47,271 bases of DNA from Demequina sp. (GTDB taxonomy: Bacteria; Actinomycetota; Actinomycetes; Actinomycetales; Demequinaceae), in NCBI GenBank assembly GCA_030148645.1, contig JASBTB010000076.1:1-47271 (forward strand), written 5' to 3'. The notes under the pieces were generated by a model, which saw only the letters and a list, made by a program, of their open reading frames with translations, was not told the DNA's origin and made no database searches. Shown here one piece after another: positions 19,921 to 29,140 of this stretch. The position numbers and the translations under genes are program-made. Position 1 is the stretch's first letter, and each line of letters opens with the position of its first letter.

Positions 19921-21599
19921 GCGACGTGAAAGCTGCGCCCCCGGTCACTGGTGCCAAGCACGCGGCAGGTGGCACGGCGAACTACCTTGACGAACGCACC
20001 TCCATCGGCGCATTCACCAAGTTCATTGCCCGCAAGGTCTTCCCCGACCACTGGTCCTTCATGCTGGGCGAGATCGCCCTGTACTCCTTCGTGGTGCTGC
20101 TGTTGTCCGGCGTGATCCTCACCGCGTTCTTTGTCCCGTCGATAGAGCCGGTGGTGTACGACGGGTCCCTGGCGACGATGCAGGGAATCGAGATGTCCAA
20201 GGCCTTCGAATCGACACTCCGCATGTCGTTCGAGGTCCCCGGCGGGTTGCTCATGCGTCAGATTCACCACTGGGCGGCACTGATTTTCGCGGCCTCGATC
20301 TTGACCCACATGGCCCGCATCTTCTTCACGGGGGCGTTCCGCAAGCCCCGCGAACTCAACTGGTTGGTGGGCTTCACGCTCATGATCCTGTCGCTGGCTG
20401 CGGGTTTCACGGGCTACTCACTACCTGATGACGTACTGTCGGGCAACGGCCTACGCATCATCGACGGCGTGATCCGGTCGATGCCGATTCTCGGCTCGTA
20501 CATCTCCTACGGTCTTTTCGGCGGCGAATTCCCTGGCGAAGACCTGATCCCCCGGCTGTTCACGGCGCACGTGTTGCTGGTGCCAGCCCTCATCCTGGGG
20601 CTCATTGCGTTGCACCTGTTCCTGGTGTTCCTCCAGAAACACACCCAATACCCGGGCGGCGGGCGCACCGACAAGAACGTGGTGGGCTTTCCCTTGTTTC
20701 CCGTGTACACGGCCAAAGCCGGGGGGTTCTTCTTCGTTGTTTTCGGCGTCATCGCTTTGCTCGGCGCCACTCTTCAGATCAACCCGGTGTGGAACTACGG
20801 TCCCTACGACCCTTCCATCATCTCGGCGGGAACCCAACCCGATTGGTACATGCTGTTCATCGACGGCGCGCTCCGCATCATGCCTGGTAACCTGGAGTAC
20901 GTCATCGGCGGATACACGCTGTCGCTGAATATTCTCATCCCCGGCGTCGTGGTGCCCGGACTCTTCTTTGGCGCGCTGGCGCTGTATCCGTGGATTGAGG
21001 CCTGGGCAACGGGAGACCGAGGTGAAAGGCACATTCTTGATCGCCCGCGCAACGCCCCGGTACGTACGGCATTGGGTGTCGCGGCCATCACCTTCTATGT
21101 AGTGCTCGTGCTCGAAGGTTCCAACGACATTGTGGCCAACCTCTTCAGGCTGTCGATCAATGATCTCACCATCATGTTCCGGATCGCGGTGTTCGTGCTG
21201 CCGGTCTTGGCGTTCATTCTTACCAAGCGCATCGCCATGGGCTTGCAACGCAAAGACCGGGAACTCGTGTTGCACGGCCATGAGACGGGGCGCATCGTCC
21301 GCTTCGACGACGGCGAATACATTGAGGTCCACGAACCCCTCAACGACCAAGAACGTTGGGTGCGGGTGTCGTACACAGCGCTCAAGCCCCGCGAACCCGC
21401 ACCCGAACTCAATGTCCACGGAGTGCGCCGCAAGGGGTATCGTTGGGATCGCTTCAAAGCGGCCTTGTCCCGCTTCTACTTTGAGGATCGCGTGGAGCCG
21501 GTGACGCCAGCGGAACTCGAGGAAGCCCAAGACCACCGCGCCCCTGTGGCGGAGTCCGAAGCCCCCCGGCCCGAGGTCGAGAAGTCAACAACCAGTTGA
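19917..21599 (+). CDS. qcrB: Cytochrome b subunit of cytochrome bc1
   Basis: RQIHHWAALIFAASILTHMARIFFTGAFRKPRELNWLVG, GYSLPDDVLSGNGLRI; GTG start overlaps qcrA stop (GTGA). Confidence 0.96.
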   Translation: MSDVKAAPPVTGAKHAAGGTANYLDERTSIGAFTKFIARKVFPDHWSFMLGEIALYSFVVLLLSGVILTAFFVPSIEPVVYDGSLATMQGIEMSKAFESTLRMSFEVPGGLLMRQIHHWAALIFAASILTHMARIFFTGAFRKPRELNWLVGFTLMILSLAAGFTGYSLPDDVLSGNGLRIIDGVIRSMPILGSYISYGLFGGEFPGEDLIPRLFTAHVLLVPALILGLIALHLFLVFLQKHTQYPGGGRTDKNVVGFPLFPVYTAKAGGFFFVVFGVIALLGATLQINPVWNYGPYDPSIISAGTQPDWYMLFIDGALRIMPGNLEYVIGGYTLSLNILIPGVVVPGLFFGALALYPWIEAWATGDRGERHILDRPRNAPVRTALGVAAITFYVVLVLEGSNDIVANLFRLSINDLTIMFRIAVFVLPVLAFILTKRIAMGLQRKDRELVLHGHETGRIVRFDDGEYIEVHEPLNDQERWVRVSYTALKPREPAPELNVHGVRRKGYRWDRFKAALSRFYFEDRVEPVTPAELEEAQDHRAPVAESEAPRPEVEKSTTS

Positions 21600-21682
21600 G
21601 TGTACGAACGGCAGTGCCCCCCATACACGTGTACACCCGAATGTGCTCGCATTTCCAGGCACGACACGTAAGGTATTCCTCG

Positions 21683-21705
21683 ATAGGCTGGGCGCCAGGG
21701 CCTAT
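21683..21705 (+). terminator. Candidate hairpin ATAGGCTGG-GCG-CCAG(GG)CCTAT downstream of qcrB
   Basis: Inverted repeat with 2-nt bulge in the qcrB-sodA intergenic region; no T tract. Confidence 0.35.
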
Positions 21706-21808
21706 GGAATGGTCTCCTCGCCGCGCACGTTGACGCCAGAGGTGGGCCCCTAGCCTTAGGGTCTGCACGGACTCGCCCGGACCGCCCGGGCACCGAAATG
21801 GAGGAAAA

Positions 21809-22426
21809 ATGGCTGACTACACGCTGCCGGACCTCGACTACGACTACGGAGCACTCGCCCCGTCCATCGCAGGCGAAATCATGGAACTCCACCACTCCAA
21901 GCACCATGCCGCCTACGTGGCGGGCGCGAACACCGCGCTCGAGAAGATGGCCGACGCCCGCGACACCGACAACTTTGCCGCGATCGCCGGGCTTGAGAAG
22001 GCCCTCGCCTTCAACCTTGGCGGCCATACCAACCACACGATCTTCTGGACCAACATGTCGCCCGACGGCGGCGACAAGCCCACGGGCGCCCTGGCCACGG
22101 CCATCGACGAGCACTTTGGCTCATTCGACAAGTTCCAGGCCCACTTCACCCACACCTCCATGACCATCATGGGTTCCGGCTGGTCGATCCTCGCGTGGGA
22201 CAGCATCGGCGAGAAGCTCGTCATCGTCCAGTTGTACGACCAGCAGGGCAATGTCCCAGTTGGCCTCATTCCGTTGCTCATGCTGGACATGTGGGAGCAC
22301 GCCTTCTACCTACAGTACAAGAACGTGAAGGCCGACTACGTGGAGGCCTGGTGGAACGTCGTGGACTGGGCCAACGTGTCCGCCCGGTTCGCCAAGGCCT
22401 CGTCGACCACAGGCCTGATCGTCTAG
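21809..22426 (+). CDS. sodA: Superoxide dismutase (Mn/Fe family)
   Basis: [67 protein letters not shown]. Confidence 0.97.
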   Translation: MADYTLPDLDYDYGALAPSIAGEIMELHHSKHHAAYVAGANTALEKMADARDTDNFAAIAGLEKALAFNLGGHTNHTIFWTNMSPDGGDKPTGALATAIDEHFGSFDKFQAHFTHTSMTIMGSGWSILAWDSIGEKLVIVQLYDQQGNVPVGLIPLLMLDMWEHAFYLQYKNVKADYVEAWWNVVDWANVSARFAKASSTTGLIV

Positions 22427-22490
22427 AGTCCCTCCGCTTCACACAAGCCATGCCCACCTTCGTGGGTTCGCCCTGTCACTCCGTCTGCCC

Positions 22491-22534
22491 CACCAAGGGA
22501 GGGTCTGCCAGCAAGTGCGGGCCCGCCCTTGGTG
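22491..22534 (+). terminator. Stem-loop downstream of sodA (CACCAAGGG...CCCTTGGTG)
   Basis: 9-bp perfect outer stem, with further GGG:CCC pairing after one mismatch; 65 nt after sodA stop; no T tract. Confidence 0.5.
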
Positions 22535-22623
22535 TGTGTGGGGACATGTGGGGTTGCTGCGGCCGACGCTGGGGCTCGGTGAGTGCGGATGCTCGGCCTG
22601 GGGGCACGCAAGGAGTCCGCCGT

Positions 22624-22727
22624 GGCGGGTGCGTGAGTGCCCCGCTGAATTGGCAGGAGCGCCTGGCGGGTGCGTGAGTGCCCCGCTGAATTGGCTGGTG
22701 CGCCTGGCGGGTGCGTGAGTGCCCCGC
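22624..22727 (+). repeat. 41-bp tandem repeat, about 2.5 copies (starts 22624, 22665, 22706)
   Basis: Unit GGCGGGTGCGTGAGTGCCCCGCTGAATTGGCAGGAGCGCCT. Copy 2 differs from copy 1 only at CAGGAG vs CTGGTG; copy 3 matches through GGCGGGTGCGTGAGTGCCCCGC, then diverges. Confidence 0.95.
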
Positions 22728-22822
22728 AGTGCGGATTGGTGTCCAGCGCGATGCTTGTGCACCGCCCGCGCTTCCAGTGCGCATGCCAGACGTACCCGTG
22801 CCCTTGCGCCAGGCGTGTCACG

Positions 22823-23815
22823 ATGGCAGACATGAAGGCAATCACCGCGTCCCACTCCGGCGGCCCCGAGGTCATGAGCCTGGCCGACGTGCCCGAACCC
22901 ACCTGCTCCGACGACAAGGTTCGCGTGCGAGTCGAGGCCGCCGGGGTGAACTTCATCGACACGTATCGCCGCTCGGGCGTCTACAAGGTCGACTTCCCCA
23001 TGATCCCCGGCAGCGAGGGCGCTGGCACAGTGATCGAGGCGGGGGCCGATGTCACGTGGGCCAACGAGGGCGACCGGGTCGCGTGGGCCTCCACGTCGGC
23101 GTCGTATGCCGAACAGGTCGTTCTTGGCCCGGGCGACTGCTACCACGTGCCCGAGGCAGTCACACCCGACGTCGCGGCCGCGTCGATGTTGCAGGGCCTC
23201 ACGGCACACTACCTCGCCACGTCGTCGTTCGCCCTGGGCGAGGGCCACACCGCCCTGGTCCACGCGGGTGCTGGCGGGGTGGGGCTGCTCCTCACCCAGA
23301 TGGCCGCCGCGCGCGGCGCACGCGTCATCGCGACAGTGTCGACCGCGGACAAGGCGGCGCTCTCGCGCGGAGCTGGCGCCGACGCCGTGGTTCGCTACGA
23401 CCAGTTCGCTGACATCACGGCGGAACTTCCCCAGGCCGTGCGAGACCTTACCGAAGGGCGCGGCGTCAACGTCGTCTACGACGGCGTGGGCAAAACCACC
23501 TTCGACGCCTCGCTGGCGTCGCTGACCGTGCGCGGCACGATGGTGCTCTTTGGCGGCGCATCCGGCCAGGTTCCCCCGTTCGACGTGCAGCGCCTAAACG
23601 CGGGCGGCTCGCTTAGCATCACGAGGCCGTCGCTGGGGCACTTCCTCCGCACGGCCGACGAGCGGGCATGGCGCAGCGGGGAATTGTTCGCAGCGATCGC
23701 CGCCGGTGAGCTGAACGTGCGCATCGGCGCAAGGTTCCCGCTGGACGACGCCGCCGAAGCGCACCGCGCCCTCGAGGGACGCCGGACCACCGGCAAGGTC
23801 CTTCTCTTCCCGTGA
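22823..23815 (+). CDS. Zinc-independent quinone oxidoreductase (NADPH:quinone reductase, MDR family)
   Basis: MADMKAITASHSGGPEVMSLADVPEPTCSDDKVRVRVEAAGVNFIDTYRRSGVY...HAGAGGVGLLLTQMAAARGARVIATVSTADKAA. Start ATG 22823 or 22832. Confidence 0.93.
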   Translation: MADMKAITASHSGGPEVMSLADVPEPTCSDDKVRVRVEAAGVNFIDTYRRSGVYKVDFPMIPGSEGAGTVIEAGADVTWANEGDRVAWASTSASYAEQVVLGPGDCYHVPEAVTPDVAAASMLQGLTAHYLATSSFALGEGHTALVHAGAGGVGLLLTQMAAARGARVIATVSTADKAALSRGAGADAVVRYDQFADITAELPQAVRDLTEGRGVNVVYDGVGKTTFDASLASLTVRGTMVLFGGASGQVPPFDVQRLNAGGSLSITRPSLGHFLRTADERAWRSGELFAAIAAGELNVRIGARFPLDDAAEAHRALEGRRTTGKVLLFP

Positions 23816-23834
23816 GGCTCGCGGCCACTTTGCG

Positions 23835-24311
23835 TCAGGCAATCCGGAGCAGCAACGTGTCCGAATCCCCCACTCGGCCCACCTTCACGAACCCCGCGCT
23901 GTCGTAGAGCCGACGCGCCGCCACGTTGCCCTGCTCGACCGAGAGGCTCAGCGCGGGAACGCCCTCCGCCTGCGCGCGGTCAACGAGTTCCGTCATGAGC
24001 GCCCTGGCGACCCCTTTGCGGCGGTGAGCCGCGAACACGGCAAGTCCCAGTTCGGGGACGTCGTCTGCCACATACCCGTAGCCGGGATCCGAACTCGTGA
24101 AGGTGCGCCACCACGCGGCGCCGATGGCCACGTCGTCCTCTTCCGCGATGACGCCCGCGTCGCCCTCCCGCATCCAGTCCATGACGTAACGGGCGACCTG
24201 TGGGTCCTCAAGCAGACACTGGTCAGTCCACAGATCGTCGTCGCGCCAATTCATGGCGGCAAGGACCAACGGCATGAGGTCGTCGGCCGACGTCATGGGA
24301 CGAGTCTTCAT
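23835..24311 (-). CDS. GNAT-family N-acetyltransferase
   Basis: Trimmed to MKTRPMTSADDLMPLV...; AVFAAHRRKGVARALMTELVDRAQAEGVPALSLSVEQGNVAARRLYDSAGFVKVG. Confidence 0.93.
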   Translation of the reverse strand: MKTRPMTSADDLMPLVLAAMNWRDDDLWTDQCLLEDPQVARYVMDWMREGDAGVIAEEDDVAIGAAWWRTFTSSDPGYGYVADDVPELGLAVFAAHRRKGVARALMTELVDRAQAEGVPALSLSVEQGNVAARRLYDSAGFVKVGRVGDSDTLLLRIA

Positions 24312-24462
24312 GAACCCAGGATCGCACGGACCAGGGAGGTCATTGCCCCCACGGCCCAAGGTCCCGGCTGCTAAGGGGCGCTCCTTGAGACCATGGACCT
24401 AGTTGTCACTAAAACAGACCATCACAAGCGCGTGCCCTCATCGACGAGAACAAGGAGGTGCC

Positions 24463-24921
24463 TTGCCCACGACAGCACGGTGGAGCACCCACCCGCGTCG
24501 GCACGCCTCGGCGACATCCGGGCCGATTCCCCCGGACCATCGTACGAACGCACCCCGCCCCATCACCATCGCCGCCGAATGCGACCTCGTCCACAGTTCT
24601 TCGGCGTCGAGCGACTGCCAGAGTTTTTCTGTGCGCGAGTTCCTGCTACTGGAGGACAGCAACCGCGTCCTGTTGCGCCAGGATCTGGAGTTCACCTTCG
24701 GCTCGCCTGAGGGAAATATACGCGAGGGGCTATGCCCCGCCGCGCTGATCGCCGCCATTCGAAACGTCGTCCTGCCCGAGGTCTCCGGTGCCGATCCCGA
24801 ACGCCCATGGGAGTGTCTGGTGCGGTTGGCTCGCCGTCGACCGGTGCAGACCACCGCCGACGAACTGGCGCACATACCTTACGAGGTTCGCCTGAGCGAT
24901 GCAGCGCGTCGCTGGCTCTAG
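24463..24921 (+). CDS. Hypothetical protein
   Basis: In-frame TTG at 24463 preceded by AAGGAGG (24452-24458). Alternative GTG at 24631 gives VREFLLLEDSNRVLLRQDLEFTFGSPEGNIREG.... No family recognised. Confidence 0.5.
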   Translation: MPTTARWSTHPRRHASATSGPIPPDHRTNAPRPITIAAECDLVHSSSASSDCQSFSVREFLLLEDSNRVLLRQDLEFTFGSPEGNIREGLCPAALIAAIRNVVLPEVSGADPERPWECLVRLARRRPVQTTADELAHIPYEVRLSDAARRWL

Positions 24922-24957
24922 CGTGGCGACAAGGACACGCCAGAATTCCTATCCGCG

Positions 24958-24985
24958 CCGTTGCGGAATCGGGGATCCGCAACGG
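24958..24985. terminator. Bidirectional terminator-like hairpin CCGTTGCGGA-N8-TCCGCAACGG
   Basis: 10-bp perfect stem, 8-nt loop, between convergent genes ending at 24921 (+) and 24991 (-). Confidence 0.7.
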
Positions 24986-24990
24986 GGTTC

Positions 24991-25392
24991 CTAGTGCGCG
25001 AAACGCCCAGTGGAGTATTCGAAGACCCATCCCACCAGGCCGATGGCGCCCACGATGACGGCCGGAACCATGATCCACCACCCCACGGCCAACGCCACGA
25101 AGGCGAGTGCGGTGCCCGCGCCGACCACGAGCGGCCACCACGACCATGGGGCGTAAAGCCCTTGGTCGCCCTGGCCCTCAGCAATCACGGCGTCGTCACG
25201 GTCTTCCGGGCGGTTGCCATGGCGCTTGCTCAACATGCGGTAGTAGATCCCGATCATGAAGGCAAGCCCCGCCGACAGCAAGATGGCGGGGAAACCCACG
25301 AGTTCCTTGAAGTCGGTGAGCGTGCCATAGACGATTGCGACGAGCAGAAAGAACGCTCCGGGGAACAAAAAGACGTTCGACTCAAGTTTCAT
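24991..25392 (-). CDS. ctaF: Cytochrome c oxidase subunit IV (actinobacterial CtaF)
   Basis: [51 protein letters not shown]...; overlaps ctaD stop by 4 nt. Confidence 0.94.
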   Translation of the reverse strand: MKLESNVFLFPGAFFLLVAIVYGTLTDFKELVGFPAILLSAGLAFMIGIYYRMLSKRHGNRPEDRDDAVIAEGQGDQGLYAPWSWWPLVVGAGTALAFVALAVGWWIMVPAVIVGAIGLVGWVFEYSTGRFAH

Positions 25393-27104
25393 CGCACGGC
25401 TCCTTGGGGCACCACTGGCTTGTCGAGGTTGTTGTCTGCCTCTTCGTGATGGTCGATCGCCGCCACCTGCGGGTAGTGCAGGTCAAACGCGGGACGCTCC
25501 GACCGGATACGCGGGATCGACACAAAGTTGTGACGCGGCGGCGGGCAACTGGTGGCCCACTCCAGAGAGTTGCCGTAGCCCCACGGGTCGTCCTCGGTCA
25601 CCCGTGGCGCGTACTTTGCCGTCTTGTAGACGTTCCAGAAGAACGGCAACGTGGACGACGCCAGCACGAACGCCCCAATGGTGGAGATCTGGTTGAGGAG
25701 AGTGAACCCGTCTTCTGGCAGGTAGTCCGCATAGCGGCGCGGCATGCCCGCCGCGCCCAGCAGATGCTGGACGAAGAACGTGGTGTGGAACCCGATGAAC
25801 AGCAACCAGAAGTGCAGTTTGCCCAGACGTTCGTTCAGCATCTTGCCCGTGAACTTGGGCCACCAGAAGTAAAAGCCAGCGAACATCGCAAACACTACGG
25901 TGCCGAAGACCACGTAGTGGAAGTGGGCGACCACAAAATAACTGTCCGACACCGGGAAGTCGAGAACGGGCGAAGCGAGAATGACACCCGACAGCCCGCC
26001 AAAAAGGAAGGTGATGAGGAAGCCGATCGACCACAGCATCGGGGTGGCCATGACGATCTTCCCGCCCCACATCGTGCCGATCCAGTTGAAGAACTTCACG
26101 CCAGTGGGCACCGCGATGAGCATGGTCATGAGGGCGAAAAATGGGAGCAGCACCGCTCCAGTGACGTACATGTGGTGAGCCCACACGGTCACGGACAGTG
26201 CCGCAATCGCTACGGTCGCATACACCAGGCCGTGGTAGCCGAACAGAGGCTTGCGGCTGAACACCGGGAGAATTTCCGTGACGATGCCGAAGAACGGTAG
26301 CGCGATGATGTACACCTCGGGGTGTCCGAAGAACCAGAACAGGTGCTGCCACAGGATGGCGCCCCCGAAGTCCGGATTGAAGATCTGGGCACCCAACACT
26401 CGGTCGGCACCCAGCGCGAACAGCGCCGCCGTCAGCGGCGGGAAGGCCACGAGAATCAGGAGCGACGTCACCAGGGCGTTCCACGTGAAGATCGGCATCC
26501 TGAACATCGTCATGCCGGGCGCACGCATGGTGACGATCGTGGTGATGAAGTTGACGGCACCCAGAATGGTGCCGAAGCCGGTCAGCGCAAGGCCGAACAC
26601 CCAGAGGTCGCCGCCCACACCAGGCGAGTACGTCGCGTTGGACAACGGCGCGTAGGCGAACCAGCCGAATGAGGCCGCACCCTGTGGTGTGAAGAATCCG
26701 GCCACAGCGATCAGGCCCCCGAAGAGGAAGAACCAGAATGCCAGCATGTTCAGGCGCGGGAACGCCATGTCGGGCGACCCTATCTGTAGCGGCATGATCA
26801 CATTCGCGAACCCTGCGAACAGCGGCGTCGCGAAGAGCAGCAACATGATGGTGCCGTGCATCGTGAACAGTTGGTTGTACTGCTCGGCCGACTGCACTAC
26901 CTGAATGCCCGGTTTGAACAGTTCGGCACGGATGAACAGCGCCATGACGCCGCCGATGATGAACCATGCGAACGACGCGGCCAAGTACATGTAGCCGATC
27001 GTCTTGTGGTCGGTGGAGGTGATCCACCGCACCACGGCAGAGCCTCTGGGACGGCTCGGGATCGTGGGCGCGGCTTCGGCGCGGCGTTCCAACTCAATGG
27101 CCAT
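25389..27104 (-). CDS. ctaD: Cytochrome c oxidase subunit I
   Basis: [68 protein letters not shown]. Confidence 0.98.
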   Translation of the reverse strand: MAIELERRAEAAPTIPSRPRGSAVVRWITSTDHKTIGYMYLAASFAWFIIGGVMALFIRAELFKPGIQVVQSAEQYNQLFTMHGTIMLLLFATPLFAGFANVIMPLQIGSPDMAFPRLNMLAFWFFLFGGLIAVAGFFTPQGAASFGWFAYAPLSNATYSPGVGGDLWVFGLALTGFGTILGAVNFITTIVTMRAPGMTMFRMPIFTWNALVTSLLILVAFPPLTAALFALGADRVLGAQIFNPDFGGAILWQHLFWFFGHPEVYIIALPFFGIVTEILPVFSRKPLFGYHGLVYATVAIAALSVTVWAHHMYVTGAVLLPFFALMTMLIAVPTGVKFFNWIGTMWGGKIVMATPMLWSIGFLITFLFGGLSGVILASPVLDFPVSDSYFVVAHFHYVVFGTVVFAMFAGFYFWWPKFTGKMLNERLGKLHFWLLFIGFHTTFFVQHLLGAAGMPRRYADYLPEDGFTLLNQISTIGAFVLASSTLPFFWNVYKTAKYAPRVTEDDPWGYGNSLEWATSCPPPRHNFVSIPRIRSERPAFDLHYPQVAAIDHHEEADNNLDKPVVPQGAVR

Positions 27105-27107
27105 GCT

Positions 27108-27971
27108 CTAACCCTCCCCGCCGGTCGGCTGGACGTCCGCGTCCTGCAGACGGTTGTACTCAAGGCCGATCGACCCGGTCTGGCCGGCATCGCGCAGGGA
27201 TTGGATGTAGGCGTCGTACTCCGCGCGAGGTACCACTTTCACCGTAAACAACATGGCCGAGTGATACTCGCCGCACAGTTCGGCGCATTTGCCCTGGTAC
27301 GTGCCTAGTTGCTGAGGAATGAACTGAATGTTGCTGGTGCGCCCCGGGATCATGTCCCGTTTGAACAGAAACGCGGGAACCCAGAATGAGTGAATCACGT
27401 CGCGCGAATTGAGCTGGATGTCGACCAGTTCGTTGACCGGCAGGTACAGAACCGGCAACGTCTCCTCGACGCCCACCTCACCGGTGAGTGTGGCCTGCAC
27501 GCCCACGCTGTACGCGTCGTCATCGAGATAGTTGAAGTCCCACGACCATTGCTTCCCGATCGCCTGAATGCGAACGTCAGGTTCGCCGGACACATCCGTG
27601 ATAGCCGCGAGGTCGGTGGCCGTCCAGCGGAACAGCACGGCGATCATCAGTAACGGCACTGCCACGTACATCAACTCGAGCGGCACGTTGGCCCGCGTCT
27701 GCACGGGCAACTTCTCGTCGTCCTTCTTCTTGCGGTACACCGTGATGGCCCACAGGATGAGCGTCAGGGTGATCGCGCCGACGATGAGAGCCGCGAGCCA
27801 CGAATAGTTCCACAGGTCGATGACGCGACCAGTTTGGTTGGTGACGCCGGGTTGACTGGGAAGACCATTGGCTTCGGCCTGGCCAGCACAGCCTGCGAGC
27901 AGGGCCGACGCCCCCACAACGAGGGCGGCAAGGCGTAGGCGACGAAGCGCTACTGGGGACAAGGTAGCCAC
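27108..27971 (-). CDS. ctaC: Cytochrome c oxidase subunit II
   Basis: Lipoprotein-like LLAGCAG; CuA motif CAELCGEYHSAMLFTVKVV; IQAIGKQWSWDFNY. GTG start. Confidence 0.97.
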   Translation of the reverse strand: MATLSPVALRRLRLAALVVGASALLAGCAGQAEANGLPSQPGVTNQTGRVIDLWNYSWLAALIVGAITLTLILWAITVYRKKKDDEKLPVQTRANVPLELMYVAVPLLMIAVLFRWTATDLAAITDVSGEPDVRIQAIGKQWSWDFNYLDDDAYSVGVQATLTGEVGVEETLPVLYLPVNELVDIQLNSRDVIHSFWVPAFLFKRDMIPGRTSNIQFIPQQLGTYQGKCAELCGEYHSAMLFTVKVVPRAEYDAYIQSLRDAGQTGSIGLEYNRLQDADVQPTGGEG

Positions 27972-27977
27972 GGGTGC

Positions 27978-27997
27978 ATACTATCGCGCGCTACCGT
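27978..27997. promoter_or_regulatory. Divergent leaderless-type -10 pair: TAGTAT (-, 27978-27983) for ctaC and TACCGT (+, 27992-27997) for the gene at 28004
   Basis: Each TAnnnT box lies exactly 6 nt from its start codon (GTG 27971 minus; ATG 28004 plus); only 32 bp separate the start codons. Confidence 0.55.
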
Positions 27998-28003
27998 TGT
28001 CGC

Positions 28004-29140
28004 ATGCAAAGGTCCCGGGTTTTCCTCGATTCGGGCGGTTCTTCGCCCCTTTCCGCTCGCGTTGCCGACGCATTGCGTGCCGGTTTCGCCGACGGGTGGG
28101 CGGACCCGGGCCGTTTGGGAACCGAATCGCGCCGCGCACGGGCACTGGTCGACAGCTCCCGCGAAGCCATCGCGGACGTGGTGGGGGCTCGCCCCGAACT
28201 CGTCCACTTCACGGCCAGCCCGCACGACGCTTTCGCACGCTGTATCGCGGGCATTCACGCGGCGCGGCGGGGTCGTCACCGCATTGTGGTGTCGGCAATC
28301 GAGCGAGACGCCTTGGCGAACGCGGCTACCTTTGTGGCGCCGCACGCCGTCGACGCCGTTCCTGTCGACCAGCGCGGACATGTCAGCATCGCGGACCTGA
28401 ATACCGCCTTGCAGTCGAACGATGTGGCTCTCGCCGCGGTGCAACACGCGAATCAAGAACTCGGCACGGTGCAGCGGCTCGAGGATGTGGCACGCGCCAC
28501 CCAATCGGTCGACGTGCCGCTACTGGTGGACGCAACCTCGAGCATCGGTCACATCGATCCCCCGGCGTATTGGGACGCCCTTGTGGCGCACCCGGCGGAT
28601 TGGGGCGGGCCAGCGGGCATCGGCATCCTGGCACTCGAGCCTCACACGCGTTGGTTGCAGGCCTGGCCTGAGGGTGACGATTGGGCTCCCGGCGGCATCA
28701 GCGTGCCGCTGGCCCTCGCATCGGCCGTCGCGCTTCAGGAGCGTGAGGAGGCCCGCCATCGCGAGAGCGAACGCCTGAGCGCGCTCGTCGATCGCATCCG
28801 TGCGGCGGCCGCGCAATTGGCCGGAGTGGACGTGCTGGGCGATCCTGACGAACGTGTGCCACACATCGTCACCTTCTCGTGCCTGTATGTGGACGGCGAA
28901 GCGTTGCTGGGCGAACTCGACCGACGCGGATTTGCGGTGGGATCGGGATCCGCGTGCGTCTCGGGAACGCTCGAACCGTCGCGGGTGTTGGCCGCCGTGG
29001 GCGCACTGACTCACGGCAACGTACGTGTGGCGCTCCACCCAGGTATCTCGGAGGACGACGTCGTTCGCTTCCTGGTCGAACTACCCGACGCCCTTGACGC
29101 CGTGCGCACGCGAATCGGTGCGCCGCGTATCGTCTCGTGA
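28004..29140 (+). CDS. Cysteine desulfurase (class V aminotransferase fold) homologue lacking the PLP lysine
   Basis: VQHANQELGTVQ, LLVDATSSIGHID and GSGSACVSGTLEPSRVLAAVGAL match NifS/IscS motifs; the SGHK region reads HPADWGGPAGIGIL; no K in the translation. Confidence 0.88.
   Translation: MQRSRVFLDSGGSSPLSARVADALRAGFADGWADPGRLGTESRRARALVDSSREAIADVVGARPELVHFTASPHDAFARCIAGIHAARRGRHRIVVSAIERDALANAATFVAPHAVDAVPVDQRGHVSIADLNTALQSNDVALAAVQHANQELGTVQRLEDVARATQSVDVPLLVDATSSIGHIDPPAYWDALVAHPADWGGPAGIGILALEPHTRWLQAWPEGDDWAPGGISVPLALASAVALQEREEARHRESERLSALVDRIRAAAAQLAGVDVLGDPDERVPHIVTFSCLYVDGEALLGELDRRGFAVGSGSACVSGTLEPSRVLAAVGALTHGNVRVALHPGISEDDVVRFLVELPDALDAVRTRIGAPRIVS

Noticed and set aside
20451-21536. 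361-aa minus-strand ORF opposite qcrB
   Set aside because: Shadow of the cytochrome b gene; composition (H/R/E/D-rich, no domain) is typical of antisense frames.
21624-21633. Palindrome TACACGTGTA upstream of sodA as a regulator site
   Set aside because: Single 10-bp palindrome about 180 bp from the start codon with no second copy; insufficient support.
22624-22727. Possible CRISPR array
   Set aside because: Repeats are directly contiguous with no unique spacers, only about 2.5 units, and no cas genes in the window.
22439-23263. Minus-strand ORFs with repeated SGALTHPPGAPANSAGHSRTR-like peptide
   Set aside because: Repetitive peptide comes from the 41-bp non-triplet DNA repeat read in shifting frames, and the ORF runs antisense into the quinone oxidoreductase.
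24452-24631. tRNA, riboswitch or other structured RNA near the hypothetical ORF
   Set aside because: No cloverleaf, TPsiC-like GGTTCGAATCC or riboswitch-like conserved core found here; no tRNA found elsewhere in the window on visual scan.
25483-27027. 514-aa minus-strand alternate-frame ORF inside ctaD
   Set aside because: Out-of-frame reading of ctaD, R/H/G-rich with no domains.
17474-27971. Separation of ctaE-qcrCAB from ctaCDF as an unusual rearrangement
   Set aside because: Actinobacterial bcc-aa3 genes are commonly arranged this way; ordinary respiratory gene content.
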